From NCBI GenBank assembly GCA_964561135.1, contig CAZLOB010000072.1, positions 1 through 5,324 on the forward strand: a stretch of DNA of 5,324 nucleotides, read 5' to 3'. A program made the position numbers and the translations under genes. The DNA comes from JANXDG01 sp964561135 (GTDB taxonomy: Bacteria > Elusimicrobiota > Endomicrobiia > DTEH01). Under the pieces are notes generated by a model that saw only the letters and a list, made by a program, of their open reading frames with translations, searched no databases and had not been told where the DNA came from. Shown here piece by piece: positions 1 to 5,056 of the stretch (positions are counted from its first letter, which is position 1; each line of letters begins with the position of its first letter).

Positions 1-128
1 CTTAAAGGCAAAGAAAATATAAGACATAAAATTAAGTATTCTTTTCCTTTTATCCAACTATACTTCCAAAAAAATAAACTTAAGATACCAACAATCGTTG
101 CATAAAATGCTGCTAAATAGTAGTTCAT
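1..128 (-). CDS. PrsW-family protease paralogue, N-terminal part (runs off left edge)
   Basis: An open frame starts at an ATG at 128-126 and continues for 42 codons to the window edge without a stop. The protein begins MNYYLAAFYATIVG and contains two hydrophobic stretches separated by a W-K-rich loop (about residues 21-30). This resembles the N-terminus of the PrsW-like protein at 2044-2802: the same MNYY start, a first membrane segment, a W-K/R pair near residues 21-23, then a second membrane segment with a Pro near its end. An AAGGA ribosome binding site lies about 12 nt upstream of the ATG, and the gene starts 30 nt after the PH-domain gene, so it is probably the next gene of the operon. 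The catalytic motifs of PrsW would lie further downstream and cannot be seen. The family call rests only on similarity to the neighbour; it could be another multi-pass membrane protein. Confidence 0.55.
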   Translation of the reverse strand, partial: MNYYLAAFYATIVGILSLFFWKYSWIKGKEYLILCLIFSLPL

Positions 129-158
129 AAGTTTTAGAGATCCTTATTTCTGTTATAT

Positions 159-641
159 TTATCCTATTTTTAGCTCTGTTAAAGTTATTTTTTCTTTCAA
201 GAATTCTAAAAAAATATCTTTATTTTTAGGAGAAATAACATACCTTCTTTTAGCAGTTTCAATCATAATAATATCTGTTAAACTTGTTGCATAAACTATA
301 ATTGGTGCTTCTCTTGAGAAACAATATCCAAGATAATACCCTGGTATGCCTACACCGACTCCTAAACATTTAAAATTCTTGAGATTACTAATTTTTTTAA
401 TCTCATGATATTTTATTCTTGAAATAAATGGACCACATATAAACAACATCTCTTTTTCTTTCAATTTATAATGCATAGTTGGATATATAATCAAAATAAA
501 TAAATAACATAGGAAAAAGAATATAATCAACGGTCTGAAAGAACAAACAGATGGATGCCTATACACTATTATAAAAAGAATACAAAAACCTAATGTTACA
601 ACATATGGCTTAATAGAAAATGTAGGTTTAAAGATATTCAT
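159..641 (-). CDS. Two-TM membrane protein with bacterial PH-like domain
   Basis: This 160-residue protein has two predicted membrane helices (about residues 12-28 and 36-54) followed by a soluble domain of about 100 residues. That domain reads like a bacterial PH domain of the bPH_5 type: an I-K-Y-x-E-I segment near 75-81, a Gly-rich GxPGYYLGY stretch near 96-106, then an 'IIVYATSLTDIIMIE' strand pair and a terminal YVISPxNxxxFLEFL motif. Members of this family are small membrane-anchored proteins of unknown biochemical role. The start is supported by AAGGAT about 7 nt upstream of the ATG. The gene begins 11 nt after the barrel gene and is co-directional with the whole cluster. In a peptide-export operon such a protein could be an accessory or self-immunity factor, but that is inference only. 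It ends with TAA. Confidence 0.65.
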   Translation of the reverse strand: MNIFKPTFSIKPYVVTLGFCILFIIVYRHPSVCSFRPLIIFFFLCYLFILIIYPTMHYKLKEKEMLFICGPFISRIKYHEIKKISNLKNFKCLGVGVGIPGYYLGYCFSREAPIIVYATSLTDIIMIETAKRRYVISPKNKDIFLEFLKEKITLTELKIG

Positions 642-652
642 TGCGTTAATCC

Positions 653-1462
653 TTAAAACATTAGAATAAATGAACTCCCTATACTTGTTTGATATACAAT
701 GTTATCAGAATTAATCAACAGATAAAATCTCAATTCTTTAAATGGTTTAATTAAATAAGCTATCCCGGGCTCAAAAATATAACTTTCTTTTTGTTTTTGA
801 ATTAAAATAGCAAAGTTTGTAAAAAACGAAAATTTCTCATTGATAATAAAGTATAAACTTGAGATTAATTGTACCCACCATAAATCTGACAACTCCTCTT
901 TATCACATTTTTTCCAAAAAGGTCTATTTATAACTAACTGTATTCTTGTTATAACAGGATCTTCTATTTTCTCTATACCGAGCCCTGGTTGTAAAGAAAA
1001 TACACTATGTTCTTCATAAGACATATTCCCACTGATTTTTTTATCCACAGGTAGTTGGATCCCTAATAAACAGTATATATAATCACCAATAAATTTAAAC
1101 TTATATTCGGGCAGAATTAACATATTCCCTACAGACCACAATGTCTCTATTTTTTCTTTCTCTTCCGGAACTTCACTCGGATAGTATGTATAATGAAAAC
1201 TAAAAGGTGTAATAAAATAAATTGAGAGACTTCTGTTAAAAATATAACCAAATGTCAAGGATGAGCCCACATATCTACTTTGGGTATCCTTTGATATTAA
1301 TCCTTTATAAGTAATATCTACAGATGATAACCATTTCTTTTTCATATCAGGTCTAATATATGGCAATACATCTTGTGCAAATATTATTGAACTATAAACA
1401 TCAAAAAGGAAAATAATTTTTAATAACAGGATAGTTTTGATAAAGGAAGATTTTTGAAACAT
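653..1462 (-). CDS. Outer-membrane beta-barrel-like protein (Phenol_MetA_deg-like)
   Basis: This 269-residue protein has an N-terminal signal peptide: K9, a hydrophobic run over about residues 10-28, and a probable cleavage near FAQ/D at 29-31. The rest alternates short amphipathic strands rich in Tyr, Phe and Ile with turns, and the chain ends in Phe, the usual C-terminal signature of outer-membrane barrels. The order of motifs fits the Phenol_MetA_deg-type barrel family: a 'VGNMLILPEYKF' strand, then 'LGIQLPVDKK', a 'FSLQPGLGIEK' strand and a late 'FEPGIAYLIKPFKELRF' strand pair. Family members are outer-membrane transporters or channels, mostly of unknown substrate. A GAGG motif 9 nt upstream of the ATG supports the start, even though it makes the gene overlap the end of the C39 gene by 62 nt; a later start would lose the signal peptide. 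It may be the outer-membrane exit for the peptide encoded at 4722-4901. The export role is inferred from context. Confidence 0.72.
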   Translation of the reverse strand: MFQKSSFIKTILLLKIIFLFDVYSSIIFAQDVLPYIRPDMKKKWLSSVDITYKGLISKDTQSRYVGSSLTFGYIFNRSLSIYFITPFSFHYTYYPSEVPEEKEKIETLWSVGNMLILPEYKFKFIGDYIYCLLGIQLPVDKKISGNMSYEEHSVFSLQPGLGIEKIEDPVITRIQLVINRPFWKKCDKEELSDLWWVQLISSLYFIINEKFSFFTNFAILIQKQKESYIFEPGIAYLIKPFKELRFYLLINSDNIVYQTSIGSSFILMF

Positions 1463-2054
1463 ACAAATGTGCCTCTGTCTTTCGTTTTTCCATCTTTTTA
1501 TGTGCGTTTCTTAAGAAGTCTTCTGAATTCGGCTTAATAACCATAGCATATCCAGTCCATAGTGATAAAAACTTATCTTTTGAAATAATCTTTTTCCCTA
1601 CTTCAGTGTCATCCAATATAAGCCATTCATCTATATTACCGATTAACAAACTAAAATGTTTCACTTCTTGTCCAGCAAAGTTATATTTCATATGAACTAT
1701 TATTGGCAAAGATGTTTCATTTATAATTTTTATTAGTCCGCTATAATTCATTTTATACCCATATACTTCAAATCCTTTACTTACAGCGTATTTCTTCATA
1801 TCTAAAAAAGTGATACCTCTTTTTTCTTCTACCATTCTTTTAAAAAACTCAGTTGTAATCTCTTCTTCTGTTGTTGGCATACTGTAATAATTAAAAAGTG
1901 TAGACAACACAGCTATCCCACAAGTGAATTCAGTAGTTTGTCTGTTTATATCTAAATATTTAAGTTCTTTAAAAGATTTTATTTTTTCAGCATAAGTTGA
2001 AACACAATTCATAAAATATTGACATAACATTATTATTAAAATCTTATTTTTCAT
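1401..2054 (-). CDS. Exported C39-like cysteine peptidase
   Basis: This 217-residue protein begins with K2 and K4 and a hydrophobic segment (about residues 5-21, ending VSTYA), which looks like a signal peptide or a single membrane anchor. The peptidase C39 signature follows: Q39 and C45 with the same spacing as in ComA-type peptidase domains (Q-x5-C-G), with C45-G46-I-A-V-L forming the start of the catalytic helix. The catalytic His is H133 in KHFSLLIG, and the Asp is D148 or D149 in LILDDTEVGK. The C39 family cleaves double-glycine leaders, normally as a cytoplasmic domain fused to an ABC exporter. Here it is a separate and apparently periplasmic protein, as in FapD of the Pseudomonas Fap system. 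The likely substrate is the leader of the peptide at 4722-4901. The ATG overlaps the PrsW stop by 11 nt, with little Shine-Dalgarno signal, so translation is probably coupled. The last 20 residues overlap the barrel gene. Confidence 0.82.
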   Translation of the reverse strand: MKNKILIIMLCQYFMNCVSTYAEKIKSFKELKYLDINRQTTEFTCGIAVLSTLFNYYSMPTTEEEITTEFFKRMVEEKRGITFLDMKKYAVSKGFEVYGYKMNYSGLIKIINETSLPIIVHMKYNFAGQEVKHFSLLIGNIDEWLILDDTEVGKKIISKDKFLSLWTGYAMVIKPNSEDFLRNAHKKMEKRKTEAHLYVSKIFLYQNYPVIKNYFPF

Positions 2055-2802
2055 AAATTGTTATTGCTTCATCTATCATTGTGTATCCTTTTTTCTTCTT
2101 CATATTTTCATCAATAGAAACAAAATAAGAAAGTAGTAAACCAAAAATAATTATAATTAAAACCACACACATTAAAACATGAATTTTTTTCATTTGATAC
2201 AATCCTGCTGGAATATTTACTAAAGAGTGTAATAACACAGCAAAAAAGAAGTATTTTAACGGCTGATTCAAAACAAAACCATAACCAACAATACCAGTAA
2301 GTATTATATGAAGCAAAACCGCTAAAATCCTTTCACCTCCAAAACCCCACAATAAAATCAAATTAGTAAAACCCGAAGCATATTGTGGTTGGGTTTTAGA
2401 TAACCTATAGGCTAAGTACCATATTTCACCAATGCCAAAACCAAAACCAGCCAAAAGAGCTGAAAAATATATATCTATTTTCTGTCTCAATAAAGTTTTG
2501 TTTAATAAAATTGGCACTACCTTAATAAATTCTTCTGCAAAAGATCCAACAATTAAAACAATTGGTAAAAACCATAATGGCCAAAATATTGCCTCTTTTT
2601 TTATATCAAATAAAGCATATAATTTATTATATATTGGTTTTTTAATTAAAATGTTTACTATACAACTCAACAACAAAGTTGGTATTATATAAAGCAATAT
2701 GACTATTTTATTTTTGTGGTCCAAATAAACTTTTCTCCAGTAATCTTTAAAAATAAAAGTAGAAATCAATGTCGAAAACATTCCAATTATGTAATAATTC
2801 AT
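2044..2802 (-). CDS. PrsW-family intramembrane metalloprotease
   Basis: This 252-residue protein has about seven hydrophobic segments and all the expected PrsW motifs in order: E90-E91-x-x-K94 (AEEFIK), GFGIGE ending at E126, H165 in HIILTGIVGYG, and H192 with N196 in HSLVN. The glutamates and histidines are thought to bind the catalytic metal. PrsW of Bacillus cleaves the membrane-bound anti-sigma factor RsiW; the wider family cleaves or controls single-pass membrane proteins and is related to the CPBP/CAAX proteases found as bacteriocin immunity proteins. The peptide upstream in this operon has one membrane segment and is a natural candidate substrate, which is inference. The ATG lies 9 nt after the exporter's TAG and in the same frame; only a poor GGAAAA sequence lies upstream. 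A polar, Lys-rich tail of about 22 residues follows the last membrane helix. A second copy seems to start at 128. Confidence 0.82.
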   Translation of the reverse strand: MNYYIIGMFSTLISTFIFKDYWRKVYLDHKNKIVILLYIIPTLLLSCIVNILIKKPIYNKLYALFDIKKEAIFWPLWFLPIVLIVGSFAEEFIKVVPILLNKTLLRQKIDIYFSALLAGFGFGIGEIWYLAYRLSKTQPQYASGFTNLILLWGFGGERILAVLLHIILTGIVGYGFVLNQPLKYFFFAVLLHSLVNIPAGLYQMKKIHVLMCVVLIIIIFGLLLSYFVSIDENMKKKKGYTMIDEAITIYEK

Positions 2803-2811
2803 CTTATTTTT

Positions 2812-4551
2812 CTATTTTCCAAGGAATAACCTGTACATCCTGCTAAACATACTATCTGGATTTTTAATTAATTCGTTAGGTTCTCCTATTTCTTTAATTT
2901 CGCCGTTAAACATAACAGCTACTTTGTCTGCTATTTTAACAGTTGATAAACGATGTGCTATAATAATAACTGTACTTTGCTGTTTTAACAACAACAAAGA
3001 TGATATAATTTTTTCTTCAGTCTCACAATCAATAAAAGCGGTTGGTTCATCCAAAATAAAAATTTTAGGAGATAAATAGAAAGCTCTAGCTAATGCAATT
3101 CTCTGAGCTTGACCAACTGAGAGGTTTATCCCATCTATTCCTACTTTAGTATGAAGTTTATATGGTAACTAATCAATAAAATCTATCGCTGCTTTTTTAG
3201 CCGCAATTAATACTTCTTTTTCATTAAAATTCTCTGCCCCACAAGTTATATTTTCAAGGATAGTACCATTATATACATATTGGTTTTGAAGAACTAAAAG
3301 AACCTGCCTCCTTAATAATGAAACAGGAATATCTTGTATTTTTTTATCACCGATAAATATCTCTCCAACCTGTGGTTCATAAAATCTTACTAATAACTTA
3401 CATAGAGTTGACTTACCTGCTCCACTAGGTCCTACTAATGCAAAAATACTATTTGATGGGATTACAAGGTTTATTTTTTTTAGAATTAATTTCTCATTAT
3501 AGCTAAATGAGCAGTTTTTTATTACAATTTTATTATCAGATATTTCAATATTTTCTTTTTTATATTCTTCATATTCACAAACTTTAGGATTAATTTCTTC
3601 ATAATATGCTAAAACTCTTCTAAGACTAGCTCTAACATCTTGGAAAGATAAAACTGCTTCTGTTAAAATAATTATTGGATTGGAAAGAAGGTTTACAAAC
3701 ATAAGAAAAGCCATAAGGGTTCCGAGCGAGATATTACCTTTTATAGCTTGTAACCCTCCATACCATAAAATACCAAAAGCCCATAAATTATTCACAGCCA
3801 TAGAAAGAGTAGATGAAAATTTATTAACCATAAACCCTTGTAAAGATGTTTTAAACAACTCAAAAAGTTTATCAAAAAATTTGTTTTGCTCTCTTTTTTC
3901 CATATTTAAAGAACGAATAAGTTGAATTTTTGAAAAATGTTCAGTTGTATAACCTAAAACTTGTTGTTGTTTTTCTTTTATACTGTAGGAATATTGAAGT
4001 AAAGGTTTTCTAAATTTAACAACTATTAAAGACTGCAAAAATAAAATTAAAAAAGCAAATAGTGTAAGTTCTTTGTGCCATTGAAACATAAAAATTATAG
4101 CAACCAAAAAAATTAGTTGTAAAGGAATAGTAGCTAAATAATCCATCCAAGATTTTCCTACTACATATGTATCTGTTAATATACGATAAGATATTTCTCC
4201 GGGTGAAGTGTTTTCATAAAAACTTATCGGGGCAGATTGTGCATTTTTAAAAATATCAGTTTGTAGTTTTATATTGATTCTTCCAAAAGATTCAAAAAAT
4301 TGATAGTTAGCCAAAAGAGAAGTAACAAAAAAAATAAAAAATATAATAATTATGGCTAATAACGCAAATTTAAAAAATCCATAATATCTCTGAATTATAA
4401 CTATATCAATCAAAAACCGGGTTACAATAGGAAAAGCTAAAAGAGATAAATTTGCTACTATTCCAAATATAATAGCTACTAAAATGCGAAATTTATATCC
4501 TTTTGAATATTTATAAAAAAGTTCAAAATATTTCTTAAAGTCTTTAAACAT
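2812..4551 (-). pseudogene. Type-1 ABC exporter (fused TMD-NBD) interrupted by in-frame amber codon
   Basis: Read through the amber codon, this is a full-length 579-codon exporter half-transporter. Five or six membrane helices occupy about residues 22-295, followed by an ATP-binding domain with Walker A GPSGAGKS (374-381), Q-loop Q422, signature LSVGQ (477-481), Walker B KIFILDE (496-502), D-loop AFID and H-loop H533. There is no N-terminal C39 domain, so leader cleavage would need a separate peptidase, which the operon has. Codon 461 (3171-3169) is TAG, in the usual 'FI-x-LP' position before the signature motif; the frame is intact on both sides. As written, the first product (460 residues) lacks signature, Walker B and H-loop, and the second piece lacks Walker A, so neither would be active. 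ATG 4551 is chosen; a TTG at 4560 is possible. Neither has a well-placed Shine-Dalgarno. The likely substrate is the 59-residue peptide. Sequencing error, recent mutation or suppression could all explain the TAG. Confidence 0.8.
3169..3171 (-). other. In-frame TAG codon splitting the exporter
   Basis: The plus strand reads CTA here, giving TAG on the coding strand between ...AAIDFID and LPYKLHTKVGIDG. Both flanks are conserved exporter sequence in the same frame, so no bases are missing or added. A single substitution from CAG, GAG, AAG or TCG would give Gln, Glu, Lys or Ser, all of which would fit this position. Confidence 0.9.
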
Positions 4552-4678
4552 AAAAAACAAACAATATTGTAACTACCTTCACAAAAACTAGTTCTGCTTC
4601 AGATTTAGCTAGATACTGTGATATATTCGTGCTATTAATAAACCATTTTCTAGTTAAAAAACAACAAATAATCTCCAA
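4544..4678 (-). other. Possible small coupled frame or peptide-gene remnant between peptide and exporter
   Basis: The 170-nt gap between the peptide gene and the exporter holds an open frame of 44 codons from a TTG at 4678 to a TAA at 4546-4544, overlapping the exporter ATG by 8 nt. The second half reads SQYLAKSEAELVFVKVV followed by more hydrophobic residues. In style this resembles the leader-core junction and membrane core of the 59-residue peptide (SIAGEGKLIVFY...). It also contains an RKWF tetrapeptide shared with that peptide's tail. There is no ATG and no ribosome binding site before the TTG, and no leader like that of the complete peptide. It may be a worn duplicate of the precursor gene, a coupling frame for the exporter, or chance. 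I see no convincing terminator in the gap; the only dyad is a weak A/T-only one near 4700-4690. Confidence 0.22.
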
Positions 4679-4721
4679 CAATACACAAAAAAATTAATTT
4701 CTTTTCTCTCAATTAGTATCT

Positions 4722-4901
4722 TTAAAACCAAAATCTTCTACGAAACCATTTTCTCATATGGAGTTCTCCTTCTGCAGCAATTATAACAAACGCTAGTAAT
4801 ACTGCTACAAATATATAGAATACAATTAGCTTACCTTCCCCTGCTATGCTCGCCATTTGTTCATCTCCTAGCATTTCTATTGTAGGACTTTCATATGTCA
4901 T
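4722..4901 (-). CDS. Small secreted-peptide precursor with double-glycine-type leader (bacteriocin- or signal-like)
   Basis: This 59-residue protein runs from ATG 4901 to a TAA at 4724-4722. Residues 1-22 look like a leader for C39 peptidases: L11, E14, M16, I19 and G21 occupy the -12, -9, -7, -4 and -2 positions (LGDEQMASIAGE), with Glu instead of Gly/Ala/Ser at -1. If cut after E22 or G23, the mature peptide is 36-37 residues. It has a hydrophobic membrane-spanning stretch (25-43), a short acidic link (EGEL) and a tail HMRKWFRRRFWF with five basic and five aromatic residues and no Cys. The start is fixed by a near-perfect extended Shine-Dalgarno. It is the first gene before an exporter, PrsW, a C39 peptidase and an outer-membrane barrel, which supports a substrate role. 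I do not recognise a named family. It could instead be a small resident membrane protein cleaved by PrsW, or a regulatory peptide. Confidence 0.75.
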   Translation of the reverse strand: MTYESPTIEMLGDEQMASIAGEGKLIVFYIFVAVLLAFVIIAAEGELHMRKWFRRRFWF

Positions 4902-4905
4902 TCTT

Positions 4906-4918
4906 AATCACCCCCTTT
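4906..4918 (-). promoter_or_regulatory. Strong extended ribosome binding site of the peptide gene
   Basis: The coding strand reads AAAGGGGGTGATT, then AAGA, then ATG. It matches the extended anti-Shine-Dalgarno complement AAGGAGGTGATC at 10 of 12 positions, with about 9 nt between the G-run and the ATG. It is much stronger than the sites of the downstream genes, suggesting the peptide is made in excess over the machinery. Confidence 0.8.
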
Positions 4919-4984
4919 CTAACCACGTTATGTTAACTTTTTTATGATATTTATGAAAACTATAGACGAAAAAATTAAAAATGA

Positions 4985-5014
4985 TGTATATAAAGACACC
5001 TCTCCCTTGGTCAA
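4985..5014 (-). promoter_or_regulatory. Candidate sigma-70-type promoter of the peptide-export operon
   Basis: On the minus strand, TTGACC at 5014-5009 (consensus TTGACA) is followed 18 nt later by TATACA at 4990-4985; TATATA at 4992-4987 gives a 16-nt spacer instead. Transcription would begin near 4978, giving a leader of about 75 nt before the peptide ATG. The -35 hexamer lies within the inverted repeat at 5001-5029, so the repeat could be an operator. This rests on motif matching only. Confidence 0.5.
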
Positions 5015-5029
5015 CAAAACCAAGGGAGA
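5001..5029. repeat. Perfect 11-bp inverted repeat with 7-nt loop
   Basis: The arm TCTCCCTTGGT (5001-5011) is exactly repeated in reverse complement as ACCAAGGGAGA (5019-5029) around the loop CAACAAA. The stem is GC-richer than its surroundings. Neither side has the T-run of an intrinsic terminator: the plus strand continues AATCCTAAAC and the minus strand GGTGTCTTTA. It lies 11 nt before the transposase ribosome binding site and covers the -35 of the putative operon promoter. It may be an operator, a hairpin limiting transposase expression, or part of the IS end. Confidence 0.85.
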
Positions 5030-5040
5030 AATCCTAAACA

Positions 5041-5047
5041 AAGGAGG
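5041..5047 (+). promoter_or_regulatory. Consensus ribosome binding site of the transposase
   Basis: AAGGAGG is a perfect Shine-Dalgarno core. It matters because the downstream frame has no ATG, GTG or TTG. The codon at the best distance (9 nt) is ATC at 5057; the in-frame ATA at 5051 is only 3 nt away. Confidence 0.8.
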
Positions 5048-5056
5048 TACATACAT

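Noticed and set aside
1995..2054. Lipoprotein signal on the C39 peptidase (Cys at residues 11 or 17)
   Set aside because: The residues before C17 are YFMN and those before C11 are IIML; neither fits the usual lipobox with a small residue at -1. An ordinary signal peptide or anchor is more likely.
2432..2692. Plus-strand open frame of 86 codons
   Set aside because: It lies wholly antisense to the PrsW gene, whose motifs are complete; its protein is low-complexity and shows no domain or ribosome binding site.
2812..3054. A separate small ATP-binding protein gene starting at the TTG of LDEPT
   Set aside because: The frame continues upstream through Walker B and the signature motif to the TAG at 3171-3169, and beyond it into the same exporter. 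It is the C-terminus of that gene, not an independent gene.
3680..3925. Plus-strand open frame of 81 codons
   Set aside because: It is antisense to the exporter's transmembrane domain and has no recognisable features.
4561..4721. A riboswitch, tRNA or terminator in the peptide-exporter gap
   Set aside because: No cloverleaf, conserved aptamer pattern or GC-rich hairpin with a T-run could be seen; the dyads are short and made of A/T pairs.
4640..4754. 12-bp direct repeat AAACCATTTTCT (4640-4651 and 4743-4754) as an IS target or recombination site
   Set aside because: It is only two short AT-rich copies with no element between them except peptide-gene sequence. It is noted only as weak support for a duplicated peptide end.
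5001..5029. Intrinsic terminator
   Set aside because: The stem is strong but neither strand has a T-run after it.
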